A DNA stretch of 64,000 nt from Owenia fusiformis (Eukaryota > Annelida > Polychaeta > Sabellida > Oweniidae). Location: assembly GCA_903813345.2 (NCBI GenBank), contig CAIIXF020000011.1, forward strand, positions 16,599,754 through 16,663,753, written 5' to 3'. The notes beneath the pieces were generated by a model. That model saw only the letters and a program-made list of their open reading frames with translations, searched no databases and had not been told where the DNA came from. Shown one piece after another: positions 23,161 to 34,345 of the stretch. Both the position numbers and the translations under genes were made by a program. Position 1 is the first letter of the stretch; each line of letters begins with the position of its first letter.

Positions 23161-24244
23161 TACGAGGGGTGATTAATAAGTAATGGGCGCTCTTTTACAC
23201 AGATATTTTTTATGGACCAATCCCTTTGATTTTCCTACCAGTGATACATCATTCAATTATCTATCAATTCTTAAGATTTGAAGACAAAACATATAATACA
23301 TGTTGATATATCCTTCCGTGAAGGAGGTACAGGTACCAAAGGACCGACATTTACGTCACATATTCAGTTTTAAGCCAGTTTGGCAAATTTCAGTTAGATT
23401 AAAACTTTTTTTTATATGCAACGAGTGTTGTGTTGTTTGAAATATTTTGCTGACTGGTATCACAGAAACAAGCAGTAAGAACTGTAATGTCAGAGTGTTG
23501 TATGGTCGGGGTCTGCAGGTCAATTTGAGGAAGCATTGTGGAAGAAGGGGTTGGTGAGAGAAGGAAACACCCTACTCCACATGGACAATGCACCTGCCCA
23601 CAGATCTCAAAATGTTCAGAAAACAATATCCCTGGAGCTCAAAATTGAGCCCTTGGCCAATGCACCATATTGTCCAGATCTGCCCACATGTGGCTTATTT
23701 ATTCCTATACTACTTATTTCTATAGAGAAGGGACGCAGGTTTATTGACATTGATGAAATAAAACAACCCGTGCAACTGCATCTTGCTACCATGTCAGAGA
23801 ATGGATTCAGTCTTGTCTCTCAATCTTGAGTTGAGGATAAGGAATTGTGTACATGTAGCACTTGATGAAACCTATGTAGAGGGCCCTGTAGAATGAGTGT
23901 GGCATGAATACCACAGTGATGATAAAATATTCAAAATTAACTATGGCATAACAAAATAGGGCAATTCATGACCATAATGGTTTGTTTTTTTCAGCCTGCA
24001 TTCAACTGCGTTGCTTGTTAAACAAGCTAAAATAGCTTCAGAATGTTTGACGTCATGTCGGTCCCGGGGTACCTATACCTCCTTCATGGAAAAAAGATAT
24101 ATCAAAATATATTGCATGTTTTGTGTTCAAATCTCCAGAGTTGATAGATAATTGAATGATGTATCAATGGTAAGAAAATCGAAGGTATTAGTCTATAAAA
24201 AGCATCCGTTAAAAGCGTCCATTACTTATTGATCACCCCTCGTA
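23161..24244 (+). mobile_element. Mariner-like element with ~200-bp inverted ends
   Basis: The termini TACGAGGGGTGATTAATAAG and its complement CTTATTGATCACCCCTCGTA mark a 1084-bp element flanked by TA. The inverted arms continue for ~200 bases (to about 23,365 and from about 24,045). Outside the element the flanks are also inverted repeats of each other (see findings), so it sits at the centre of a palindrome. The interior holds a transposase remnant. Confidence 0.85.
23530..23829 (+). pseudogene. Mariner transposase fragment, inactive
   Basis: The plus frame reads GNTLLHMDNAPAHRSQNVQK, then YCPDLPTCGLF and EKGRRFIDIDEIKQ. These match the catalytic C-terminal half of mariner transposases (HxDNAPAH ... 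YSPDLAPCDFF ... LKGRRF). The third catalytic Asp position reads Gly, the first catalytic Asp region and DNA-binding half are absent, and the frame ends early. The element is therefore non-autonomous. Confidence 0.8.
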
Positions 24245-24289
24245 TACTATATCTGTATCAAATCCCAAGTAAGAATGATAAAATCTTTT

Positions 24290-26170
24290 CTCGTGAGCTT
24301 TCGTGCAAAACTTTTTGAACGACCCTGATACTAAGTTGAAATTCTACATTTTTGCGATCGCATGCGGTTAACTACCACTTTAAAAGTTGCGATCTGCGTG
24401 ATAAGACGCAACTTAGGAGTTGCGCTTACGCAAATTGTCGAAACGCAAACGCAACGCAGACGCAAATGCAAATCTTGCGACGAGCGCGTGATAAGGCCTC
24501 AGGCATATAAGGTTGGAGACTCCAGAAGAGTTTCCCATAGTATCCACAAGTCTAGAGCAACATACTACAGTGTGCGGGAGAGACTCGCCTAGCCTGCTAT
24601 AACAATCTGTACCATGGTTTGTCGACCGAATTTTTGGGATAAATAAACTTGAAGAAACGTATCCCCTCTATCGTCAGATTTCTCAGAGAATTCTGGTAAA
24701 ATATCCAAGGTCAAAATCACTCCGCCGCCAGCTTAAAACTGATGAGATTTCCCACTTTACTTTGACATGTTTTCAGATAAATTAGGACCTACCCTACAAA
24801 TAATTAGTCCCGATTCACTTCCCAAACGCCAGCTGGCGAAGGAGAAAAATGACTTTTTATACAGAAATCCAAATCACTAACGGTAACCGCCTACGCAGGA
24901 CTATACATTTTGTCCGGCCTAAAGAATATGCCAGTTCTGCATGGGATCCATGCTGACAAAAATATATTGATATGTTGGAATGACATCTTATATTTTGACG
25001 AGTCAGCAATTCACGTTTACCAATTGAAGGGTAAAGGGTTCCTAAATTGGTCCTGATATTTAACAAAAAGAAATAGGTGTCAAAATGTGATTTTGGGTGA
25101 AAAATGTGTTTTTTGCAGAAAAAATTGAAATTAAAAAGATTTTTTTTGAAAATTTGTTTTAGTATAAACAGTCTGATTAACTATAAAAAGTGAAAATAAA
25201 CCATATTTGATTGATTATGGAGATTTTTGGGAGCTTTTAGGGAATTTGCTTGTGGTTTGCCCATAAGTGAAATAAATTGTCAATGTACTATTTATATGCA
25301 TTGATAATAGAGATATTATTAAGGTTTACTACTCGAATTAGCACTTCACCAAGAAAAATAATATATTTTAATTAAATTTTATTTCGTACCCATTGTGTCA
25401 TATTCCAGTTCATATGTTGTATTACTCAAATGTTCATAGAAGTAAAATATTCGAATGTGGTGTATGTCACCATGAATGTATATACTTTATGTAAACTCAA
25501 AACATTTGCAGACGCGATAGTTGGTTTACTATTAATATAAAATGGATATTAAAACTTATAATGTTATGTGGAAACATAATTGTCACTATCATCATTACAG
25601 CCTGTCATCGACTATTTTGAACAATGAGGTGGAGCAGGTTTTTTCAATGTTTCCGCACAATTTATTGTTATTTAACTGAAAACTACTTTTTATTCTCAGA
25701 TAAAATGAACCAGCGCAAGCAGAGACAATTGTCAATCATACTTCTGCAAGACATTCGTTAGAAACCTTAATGACTGAATACGAAGTTAATGAAAAAGGCG
25801 TGAACATCCTCCACTCAAAACGATCATTTTCCATTATAAATTTTTAACGTTTTAAGCGGAGGCTTTTTTTTTATTATTTTGAGTAATAGTCTAAATAGCG
25901 ATTAAAAAGATTTATTGATTCAAACCTTCTTTTATTTGATTAAAAAATATGAACAATGGGGGAGAGCAAACTATGGGGGTGGAGCAATAAAATCATTTTG
26001 GACAGCCTTATTAGAACATCAGTCATTTAGACAATACCAAGTTGCTTGGTAGCTTGGTGCATCATAATATCTCTTCTTAGTTGCAGTGCTGTATGCACCA
26101 TCTCCTGAAAATAGTATTTTGCTGCACCAATGATATAAAAGATAATCCATAGTCTTGATCAGCATAGTTT
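24290..26170. other. No gene seen
   Basis: AT-rich DNA without recognised exons. Near 24,360-24,490 the sequence is rich in ACGCAA/TTGCG words. Short frames here lack splice context and homology that I can recognise. Confidence 0.4.
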
Positions 26171-26279
26171 ACGGGTATGCCATACCACATATACCATATA
26201 CAATTTAATGAGGTAAATCCAAACTTGGACGTGACTCAATTTGAAAATACTATGTTTTTATATATTCCAGAACTTTTGG

Positions 26280-27150
26280 GTATGACTGTCAGGGGCGGAT
26301 CTGGGAACCAACTGGGGGGGGGGGGGGCAAATATCAGGTCAGAGAAAAAAAATTGGGCCCCTAAAACCCAAGGTTTAGTAATGACCAAAAAGGCCTTTTT
26401 TGGCCCCACCCAGGGGGGGGGGGTGCTGCAAAGATATAATAAAACAAATGTTTCATTCTATGTTCAGGCAATGCCTGATGCACTTTCAATGATTTTGCAA
26501 CATGTATTGCCCTCCATAGAATGAAATATTTGCTTATTTTTATTTCTCGTGGGATATAGACCAATCAGAGAGTGAATATGACAGTGATATAAAAATGGAG
26601 CTTATTTAATGGGAGAGGTGGAATATGGATTTTATTCCCAGGGTAAATGTGATATTGGCCAAGGAAAATATGATATTGACTTAGGGCGATAGCCCGAGTG
26701 TCATTATGATATTTACCGAGTTATATAATATTTTCTCTAGGAAAAAATCATATTCCATCACAACCATTAATAACCTATTTATTCCATAATGCTTTTGCTG
26801 AAACTTATTTAATTGTTATAAAGTTTTGCATGTCATCACCCAATGATGATGACACAAAATGATACAATATAGTTCATCATCTAAGTTTTTCCAATTTTAT
26901 TTAAGGAATAAAATAATGATGCAGTACGTGTTGGACACTTTTATGTAGTACAAAGCACGAACCGAAGGTGAGTGCATTTGTACTGACATTCTGTCCAACG
27001 AGCTGTGTAGAATTTCACCATATTGAATGGCCTATCCATTATTAATTCCGATTCAAACTTAGAAAATGAAAATATTGTTCAGAGAATTGGCGATTTATGT
27101 CAATGAAATAACCGTATTTGCTGCCGCTTCGCCATTCCAAGGTGTGACGT
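26280..27150. other. Repeat-derived DNA with G runs
   Basis: Two runs of 9-13 G (26,316 and 26,410) lie in GGCGGATCTGGG-like sequence. The stretch 26,630-26,760, with GATATTGGCC, GGGCGATAGCCCGAGTG and TATGATATTTACC, resembles a dispersed repeat whose relatives appear near 42.9, 44.4 and 61.8 kb. No gene is called. Confidence 0.4.
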
Positions 27151-27177
27151 CATGACACAACACAAGGGTTTGTAGAA

Positions 27178-28022
27178 AAAACGGGTAGCGGGTAGTAAAT
27201 CCTCCATGCTGGGTTCAAATTTGGTACCCGGTACCTGGTCGAAAAAACCGGGTACCCCAAAAAACGAAAAATACTAATATATAACATAATTAGATCATTA
27301 GAAAACGTGTAAGATTTGTTTTGAATTTACAAAAATGTATGTAACTTCCTTCAAAATTGAGCTTGAAGCTTCAAATAAAAGGCATTTTAAGGCTCCTTTC
27401 TTCCTCTGTCATGGTCATATTTTCATTGGTTATGGGGGGGGGGGGGGGTGCGATCACACCCCCTCCTGGCTACGCCTATGACATTGTAAGACGATTTGAA
27501 AAACATGACAAATCAATCTTACTCTATTTTCAATAGTTCGTATGTTGGTATGTGAATTGTTTTGATTATGATTTAAATCTGTATATAGCTACCGTTACTT
27601 TAGCAGAGATGTGACGTGTGTTAATTTACATGATGCAACGTGTAAGATTTTGATTATTAATTATAATTTAAGTTATCCCAATTTTCGACGAAACGTCCAC
27701 TAAAGTGTATAAATGGTCTATCAATGTCATAGGCGTAGCCAGGAGCGGGTGGCACCCCCCCCCCCATAACCAATGAGAATATGACCAAGATAAATAGAGC
27801 CTTAAAATGCTATTTGAAGCTTCTAGCTCAATTTTGAAGGAAGTTACATACATTTTTGTAAAAATAAAATAAATCTTACACATTTTCTAATGATTTTGTT
27901 ACATGTATATATTCGTATTTTTCGTTTTTTGGGAGCCCGGTTTTTTCGACCAGGTACCGGGTACCAAGTTTGAACCCAGCATGGAGGAGCAGCATGGTTG
28001 GTACCCGATTTTTCTACAAATC
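27178..28022. mobile_element. Foldback element with ~300-bp inverted arms
   Basis: The left arm runs from TTTGTAGAAAAAACGGGTAG through GGTACCCGGTACCTGGTCGA and a G run to CTGGCTACGCCTATGACATT (27,483). It is repeated in reverse complement from about 27,727 to 28,022. The ~240-bp spacer has no coding content. The arms end internally in the phrase GGCGTAGCCAGG next to a run of G, a motif I associate with dispersed invertebrate repeats. Confidence 0.85.
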
Positions 28023-28024
28023 CG

Positions 28025-28770
28025 GCTGTACCAACCATTCCCAGTAAACATTTAGCAAAGAAGATCGAAACAAGGTTTTCCATTGAAAAATGAGCGTTGC
28101 CTGCAATGTAAATGTAATCCAATAGGACGGAAAGAATGGCCGACGGATCAGTTTTACTATGACCTGAATTTGTGGAAAGCAGTAAAGTCATTTGTATGAA
28201 TGGAGTAATATTTAGCATATACTGTCATATCCTACATATAAAAATGCCCATTCGTGTTGTAAGCGTTTCCTAATTTAAAAGTGAACTGGCCTTACGGTCG
28301 ATTCTTCCCAAATAAAACTGTTAAATAGGTAAAAAATCATTTTCTAATCGTCTTTGGCATCAGTTTTCATGATTGCATCGTTTATGGTCGACCCTTTCGG
28401 TTTTACTCAAATAAAACAAAACGTAAGAAAAAATTGAGAAAAACGATGTACCCAAATGGTTCATATTGATAAGTGATGCACATCAAAAAGAAAATAGTAT
28501 GCTTGTAGTCCAAATCCAATAATGAAAGGACAGTTGAGTACCACGAGGAACGTTCTTGCTTTTTGGAAAATGTTGCATAATAGCTCGACATGTTGATCAG
28601 GGGCTGAAGATTTGAAATTCGACCTGTTTCGGATGGACCCAAATTTCAATTTGGAAATTCACATATATTCCCTTCGAGTTCGCTAATGCCTTGGGTAACG
28701 TATGTACAAAAGTATACAGATGTATACTACATACTATTTGAAAACATATTTTCATACTTTTTTCACTTTT
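28025..28770. other. No gene seen; 3' flank of the glycosyltransferase
   Basis: The minus-strand frames at 28403-28788 do not resemble a known family. This may hold the 3' untranslated region of the gene that ends at 28849. Confidence 0.4.
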
Positions 28771-28776
28771 TGAAAA

Positions 28777-28877
28777 AACGTATTTCACAGTTAAGCGGTT
28801 TTTAGTGTATCAACTTTTGACAGAACGTATTTCACAGTTTAGCGGTTTTTAGTGTATCAACTTTTGACAGAACGTCT
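28777..28877. repeat. Tandem duplication over the 3' end of the glycosyltransferase frame
   Basis: A ~46-bp unit (AACGTATTTCACAGTTTAGC, GGTTTTTAGTGTATCAACTT, TTGACAG) is repeated, and a third decayed copy starts at ~28,770. The right-hand copy encodes the last residues and stop of the minus-strand gene (FCQKLIH), so the codons for the C terminus are duplicated downstream of the stop. Confidence 0.8.
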
Positions 28878-29910
28878 CAAGAACATTAATTGGGTCGTGA
28901 TAGTGACTAGGATTGCAACTGGTGTACCAGCCTTCTAGACCCCAGTTAAACTGATACATTCCTCGATATTTGAAAATCTCGGTTTTACTTCTCGTCTTAG
29001 TGCTACCAGTAGCTAGTCTGTCGTGCTTGAGATTTATATCCAAGCATGATGCAACCTTGAGACCATGTTTCCTTAAAGTCAGGAAAAAATCCAAATGCTC
29101 TAATATTTTTTGATCGGGTCTCCACATATCTGTCTTAATAAGATCCTCCCGCTTTGCAAGAAAAACGTTCTGTGTTATATCGGTTCTGTAGCAATGCTCA
29201 AAGTACGGTAGTTTTTCGTAGAACGTATATTTGAAAATATATAGCCTGGATTTAAGGATATGGAATATTCCAGTCAATCCAAGATGATATACTCCAGCCA
29301 CCAATGATATGTCACTTGTATCGATAATGTTTACCATCTTCCTCAGGTCTGTTTCGTTAGTGAACATTACGTCATCATCAATGAGAAATATCAAATCCGT
29401 GCTGGCCGCGTTTACACCGACATTGCGGCCATATGAAATACCAGAGTCAACTGTTACTTGAATATAAACGAGATATTGCTGGTTTTCCATGATGAAGTCA
29501 TATAAGTCATTTCCTGGGTGGAAATTTGGATTTGTTTCACCTACGATTATCACCTTCATTTTATTGTAAAATTCCCACAATGAACGAATCATTCGTATTA
29601 CTAATGATCCCCGTGAGTTTATTGTTTTTACGACAACTGTGATTCTTTCTTCTAAAGGAATGCTTGATTCTTTCTTTGTTTTATTGAAAGATGTCGCACT
29701 GCGACCATGGTTCAATGAACACAGTTTCTGAGCATTCGCCGAACATGATCTCCATTTTCTTATTTTGCTATATGGAATTATTGGATATCCGTTAATGGTT
29801 GAATTAATATCTGTTTTTTCTACTATCGTAAGTTGATCAAATATATAAAAGCAACAAACACTGACAACGATACAACTTGAAATGAACAAAAACTTTTTAT
29901 GTACCATCAT
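28849..29910 (-). CDS. Type II membrane glycosyltransferase, GT-A fold (B4GALNT/GT2-like)
   Basis: A single-exon 353-residue frame. Residues 5-22 form an uncleaved hydrophobic anchor after MMVHKK, typical of Golgi enzymes. The catalytic domain starts with ERITVVVKTINSRGS (88-102) and continues with SYGRNVGVNAASTDLIFLID (159-178). The nucleotide-sugar/metal motif is DDD at 178-180. EHLDFFLTLRKHGLKVASCL (271-290) provides the likely catalytic acid/base region. This order (KT..R, GRN, DDD, EHxDFF, then a late H) matches beta-1,4-N-acetylgalactosaminyltransferase-like and related GT2/GT12 enzymes. The acceptor cannot be predicted. No downstream exon is needed: the frame ends in a normal stop. The start is the first of two adjacent ATGs. 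The gene has no operonic or paired neighbour; the nearest gene is 2.4 kb away in the opposite orientation. Confidence 0.75.
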   Translation of the reverse strand: MMVHKKFLFISSCIVVSVCCFYIFDQLTIVEKTDINSTINGYPIIPYSKIRKWRSCSANAQKLCSLNHGRSATSFNKTKKESSIPLEERITVVVKTINSRGSLVIRMIRSLWEFYNKMKVIIVGETNPNFHPGNDLYDFIMENQQYLVYIQVTVDSGISYGRNVGVNAASTDLIFLIDDDVMFTNETDLRKMVNIIDTSDISLVAGVYHLGLTGIFHILKSRLYIFKYTFYEKLPYFEHCYRTDITQNVFLAKREDLIKTDMWRPDQKILEHLDFFLTLRKHGLKVASCLDINLKHDRLATGSTKTRSKTEIFKYRGMYQFNWGLEGWYTSCNPSHYHDPINVLETFCQKLIH

Positions 29911-29914
29911 TTAT

Positions 29915-30560
29915 TCTTGTAATTATTGTCGTGTTTCAAAAAGTATTAAGCAAATAAACAGTTGCAGTCATTTTTATTAATTGGGAATTTGCTATCGGTA
30001 AAGGTCATCGATCCTTTATTAATTGAGTTATTGCATTACAATCGACATATTGTGATTTATCCGAGCCCCCCCCCCCCCCTTTACCTAATTCTATTTATTC
30101 TATCGTTTCCATGGATCCCTTTTGATATATTCACTTCAATTGATCATTAATGAGAGTTAAGGTGTCACCATCAGAAATAGATACATCGGATGCCAAATGT
30201 TTTTGATCGGGTAGTTGTACTCAATAGTCATCATAGAAATCACAAGCAAGAGGCATAACAGACGATTAATTGCAAATGCACCAATCTCTAATGAAACCGA
30301 ATGTAACATAACAAAACAAATATATGTCAGACATAGGTCTACTTACAAAAAACAGTACATTAATTTCTCATCTCCAGTACCCCCTATTATTACATATGTC
30401 AAAACAGATGTATACGTAAGTACTTAAATATCTAAAATCAATAAACTGATTTAAAGTTTAGATGCAATCATTTTAATTGATGTTGCAATGAACATCATAA
30501 TTGCGCTTCTCATTCAAATGATTTAAAATTCAAATGTTACCTTGTTAGCCGATATAATAC
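29915..30560. other. Upstream region of the glycosyltransferase, no gene seen
   Basis: AT-rich DNA with a C run at 30,067-30,079. No TATA box or initiator could be assigned with confidence. Confidence 0.35.
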
Positions 30561-30561
30561 A

Positions 30562-31619
30562 TACGAGGGCTGATTCAAAAGTCCTGCACCGTTTGCTCTA
30601 AAAGTCACTAGTCTCAAAACTGAGTATTGTTCATATTTGACCTCAGCTACCAATATATAGCTATTAACATAAAAGTTTAGGTATGCTAGTCTGAATAGCT
30701 TATATAGTAGTTTCATTTTTTTGTAAAAATAAGTCATAAATTTGGCCGGTTAGTAACAAATGTGTCTGGTTAACATAGCAACGTGACAACAGGGTATGTG
30801 GAGCAAGAGTGCGACAATTGTGGAGCGGTTTGTAATTAGGGTTATGCATAGTTGCTAACTATGATGTCATAAAAAATGATATAAGTTAACATAACATGTT
30901 GTACCACTTGCTTGGTCAACACTGTCAGCCTTTTTTGCGCCAATCTCAAAAAAGGACGATTTAGATAAAAATAAGGAACAACATTCAATTTTGTGATTTG
31001 TTGGGAAAAGGAATGAAACATTGAACGAGATTCAATAACACATCCAAAAAAGAAAACCCGTGCATGTATAATTATAGCAGTCAGACATTGGTCTAATTGA
31101 AAAATAATTGATTCACAGGCATGACTGACTCCTTTTGGATACATTTGGTCAGAGACAAATAAAACATTTTTCTATGTCTCTGATTTGGTCACGGATAGTT
31201 GGAAGTCCTCCATCTATGAGGTATATACACCAGGTAATGCGACTAAAAATTTAAAAAATATGAAAAAAATATGGTCACCTGTCCTCTAGATTCAATTTTT
31301 GAATGAATCGTAGCATAATGTACAGATTATTTGATATCATACTATTCTTGAAACATTTATACGCAAAAACAACTGGGTCGCTCACCTCTTATGCCTATAT
31401 GTGTTCAGTAATCATCAATTCTCGTGAGTAAAATTTCTCCAGGCCATTGAAAGTTCCGCTCAGTAAATTGACAATTTCTACTGCGCATGTGTCATAAAAA
31501 CCCGCGAACACTATTGCGTTTTCTACCCGCTTTACACGGGGTGGCTGAGGCAAACTATATTCATAAAGCATTGAGATTTTTAGAGCAAACGGTGCAGAAC
31601 TTTTGAATCAACCCTCGTA
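30562..31619. mobile_element. Second mariner-like element, 1058 bp
   Basis: The left end TACGAGGGCTGATTCAAAAG, followed by TCCTGCACCGTTTGCTCTAA, is matched in reverse complement by TTAGAGCAAACGGTGCAGAA ... CCCTCGTA at 31,580-31,619 (arms ~42 bp). The TACGAGGG tip is shared with the element at 23,161. No transposase motif is recognisable; a 100-codon minus-strand frame (30,842-31,144) lacks the DNAPAH and PDLxPCD signatures. Confidence 0.8.
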
Positions 31620-31722
31620 GTTACAGTAATGCCAGTAGTTCAACGTCGTTAAACTCAATAACGGCGTTCTTTACTATTATCTTGCCCGTTATTGATGTCA
31701 GATAAGAAACGAGGCGAGTTGG

Positions 31723-31757
31723 ACCATGGACGTATATCGATGATATACGTCCATGGT
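31723..31757. repeat. Near-perfect 35-nt palindrome
   Basis: CCATGGACGTATATC and GATATACGTCCATGG are separated by only GAT, giving a 16-bp stem counting the flanking A/T pair. A second hairpin (GCTACAAGCCC ... GGGCTTGTAGC, 31790-31834) follows 33 bases later. They could be the tips of a small foldback element. Confidence 0.7.
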
Positions 31758-31839
31758 TGGACTATAATGCCAGTAGTGTTGATAGTCTAGCTACAAGCCC
31801 CGCTTGGTAGTGGTGGGTCACAAGGGCTTGTAGCATATA

Positions 31840-32335
31840 TGGGACAAGTTACTCCATGTACTCTGCTATATAATTGTCATGAAGTCAACAGGCGTCAATA
31901 GACCACCTCAAATCCCGGGGAACTTTTTTATCTTCGTTTCTTTAAGTTTCGTTCGGTGTAGTCCAAGGTCAAATGCTGAATGCGGAAATAAAAACATGAT
32001 AATTTTATCAAATACACACAAATAAAAGCATCACCAGGGGGTTTGATTGGTCCTACAACTAGAGACTGTATGTATAATATGTTTTGGTACTGACATAAGA
32101 CCTACCAAACAAATATAGTCCTGGCACGGGATAAATGTAGGCTAGATCTAGTCTGTTTTCATGATTTTTTTTTCTTAGAGCTCTAGTTTTCTAATTTCTT
32201 TCGTTTCACGGATAGCCAGTGGGGGGAAGTCCTACTATAAACTATGGCGGATCCGGGGGGGGGGGGATTTAAACCGTACTGTACTGTGCTGTTTTATCAT
32301 CAAGAATTGCTCAGATATATGTATTTTCTTATAAA
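31840..32335. promoter_or_regulatory. Likely intron / 5' region of the ankyrin-SOCS gene
   Basis: No coding exon is seen. The segment ends in a clear acceptor (TATTTTCTTATAAATGTTTCAG, two words) at 32,322-32,343 immediately before the ATG, so an upstream non-coding exon is likely somewhere to the left. A run of 12 G is present near 32,258. Confidence 0.45.
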
Positions 32336-32343
32336 TGTTTCAG

Positions 32344-33726
32344 ATGGAATCAACAATGGCATCTTCCAGTCTTCCAAATGTTCCAGACTTACACAGAGCA
32401 GTAATCAACAATGATACAGAAACTGTCAAAGAATTGACTTCAAAGGTTCCAAGGATAATCAACGAAGAATATCATGGTAAAACAGCCATTTATAGTGCAA
32501 TAACCAACGAAAATATCCCAATGGTGAAGCTGTTATTTGGCCTTGGGGTGGATATTAATTCCATAAGTTATTGCATAGAGTACTGCGCCAAAGAAACACC
32601 TGTTGTCACAGCCGCAAGATGTCGTCAACCAAAAATAGTTGAAATTTTATTGGCTAAATATAAACAAGATGACAATATTGAAAGTCAGTTGCCGAAAAGT
32701 GCACTACAGTGGGCAGCAGGTAATGGGGATATAGAAACTGCTCGATTGTTGCTAAGCAATGGTGCAGATGTTAACTGGATAGGATCTTACTTTAGGACTG
32801 CTCTACATTACGCAACTTATAGTGACCATGCTGAAATGGTAAACTTATTACTAGATCATGATGCAAATGTCACGATTGATGCCGATGGTCGATCTCCCCT
32901 GCATGTAGCATCAGTAAGAGGAAACCTCACAATTGTTCAATATCTAACCAAGAAAAGTATACCCCTTGATCAAATAGATAACTTTGGATTCTCCCCTCTG
33001 GATTTAGCCTGTTTGAGGGGTCATGTCAAGGTTGCAGAGCATTTACTGACTCTCAATAGAGGGTTAGATGTTAACAGTGCTCTCATGCAATCGGCTGAAA
33101 ATAACCATATTCCATGCATGCAGTTATTGCTCGATTTTGGAGCAGATATTAATTTTCGAAATTCCAACCTTGAAACTCCACTACATGTAGCTACATATCG
33201 TCATGCTGAATCAACTGAGTTCTTAATAGAAAAGAATGCTAACATGGATTTAAAGGACTCTAGAGATTACACTCCTGTACAAAATGCAGTAATTAAGGAC
33301 CGTGTTGAAGTCTTACGAATCTTAATCCAGCATGGTGCACGCGTCACTGGAATAGAACACACTAGCCAAATTAATATAGCGATGAAGCACAAAAACCCTG
33401 AATTAATCCAGTGGCTGATTTATGGTGGTTATAAACTTCAAATAGACCGTGGATTAAACCAGACATTTTTAAAGAGACAATTGAATATTTTAAGTCAGAC
33501 ACCGTTATCTCTTCAAACAGCAGACTTGAAAGCAGACATTGAGTGTCACATATTTCTACTGGAAAGACAGAGTAACGCATTATCGTTGAAGGAGTTGTCA
33601 CGTCTGTGTTTACGTTCTCGTCTCCAAGAAGTCCGCAATGGAAAGAGTATAAAAGCCGGTATCGGGGCGTTACCTCTGCCTAATCGTCTCAAAGACTATG
33701 TGGCAATCTTAAACTGCTCAATTTAG
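32344..33726 (+). CDS. Ankyrin-repeat and SOCS-box protein
   Basis: About 460 residues in one coding exon. The ATG at 32,344 directly follows a 3' splice site, so I prefer it to the in-frame ATG at 32,335. Ten or so ankyrin repeats cover residues ~10-375; clear examples are SALQWAAGNGDIETARLLLS, RSPLHVASVRGNLTIVQYL, FSPLDLACLRGHVKVAEHLL and YTPVQNAVIKDRVEVLRILI. Residues ~414-455 form a SOCS box: SLKELSRLCLRSRL fits the elongin B/C-binding BC box, and LPLPNRLKDYV contains the LPxP Cullin-5 box. Known relatives (ASB family) are substrate receptors of Cullin-5 ubiquitin ligases, with the ankyrin face choosing the target. The target here is unknown. No paralogue assignment within ASB1-18 is attempted. 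A broken fragment of this gene lies 0.3 kb downstream. Confidence 0.85.
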   Translation: MESTMASSSLPNVPDLHRAVINNDTETVKELTSKVPRIINEEYHGKTAIYSAITNENIPMVKLLFGLGVDINSISYCIEYCAKETPVVTAARCRQPKIVEILLAKYKQDDNIESQLPKSALQWAAGNGDIETARLLLSNGADVNWIGSYFRTALHYATYSDHAEMVNLLLDHDANVTIDADGRSPLHVASVRGNLTIVQYLTKKSIPLDQIDNFGFSPLDLACLRGHVKVAEHLLTLNRGLDVNSALMQSAENNHIPCMQLLLDFGADINFRNSNLETPLHVATYRHAESTEFLIEKNANMDLKDSRDYTPVQNAVIKDRVEVLRILIQHGARVTGIEHTSQINIAMKHKNPELIQWLIYGGYKLQIDRGLNQTFLKRQLNILSQTPLSLQTADLKADIECHIFLLERQSNALSLKELSRLCLRSRLQEVRNGKSIKAGIGALPLPNRLKDYVAILNCSI

Positions 33727-33729
33727 AAT

Positions 33730-34030
33730 GTCATTTGCAGTAATATGTTGCCTTTATAAGAGTGGGAGTAATCAAGTTCAATCACCATTCATCTGTTGTA
33801 AAATATAGAATGCATTATCTCCCAAAAGATCTAGGTGATCAAATGGCGAAGTTATTAAAGAATTAAAGCGCAAAAGTGTGTACATTTTTCGAAATAATAA
33901 ATAAAAAAATGTAGACATGAATGTAATGGATGCAAAAATCTTTAGTTTCATGAAACAAATTATTCTTCTAATTACAATTTTTCTCAATGCTATTACAGTT
34001 TTTCTTCATCTCACTTATTTTTGCTTTATG
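33730..34030 (+). other. 3' flank of the ankyrin-SOCS gene
   Basis: Probably the 3' untranslated region. An AATAAA occurs at 33,898-33,903. No coding signal is visible. Confidence 0.4.
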
Positions 34031-34039
34031 GTCATTGGG

Positions 34040-34197
34040 CAGTTGGGCAGTAGGTAAGGGAGATATAGAAACTGCCTGATTGTTGCGAAGCAATGGTGCA
34101 GATGTTAACTGGATACTGTACTTCAAGTATACCATTATTGTTAGGAAATAATTCCTGAATTATGCAGATGTTAACTGGATACTGTACTTCAAATATT
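34040..34197 (+). pseudogene. Fragment of the ankyrin-SOCS gene, itself duplicated
   Basis: About 75 bases (34,040-34,115) are ~90% identical to 32,707-32,782 of the functional gene (ATATAGAAACTG, GCAATGGTGCAGATGTTAAC). The copy has a stop (CTCGATTG changed to CTGATTG) and diverges at TGGATACTGTAC. The end of this fragment plus its new flank (GATGTTAACTGGATACTGTA to GGAAATAATT) is then repeated at 34,165-34,225. It is non-functional. Confidence 0.8.
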
Positions 34198-34345
34198 CCA
34201 TTTTTGTCAGGAAATAATTTCTGAATACTAGTATGCTGAACCCCCTTCCCTATGTGTTCCTCTGACAGAATGAATGAAATGTCAATCTGGTATTTTTGTT
34301 ATCAGTAGAAAATTGTTGCTTTGAATATCGTCCTCAAGGCTCAAA

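Noticed and set aside
23399-23626. Minus-strand 75-codon frame
   Set aside because: Shadow of the mariner transposase fragment on the plus strand.
30842-31144. Transposase gene in the 30.56-kb mariner-like element
   Set aside because: No DNAPAH or PDLxPCD motif on either strand.
31723-31757. CRISPR-like or terminator function for the perfect hairpin
   Set aside because: Single occurrence in eukaryotic DNA, no repeat-spacer pattern, no T run; better explained as a small foldback tip.
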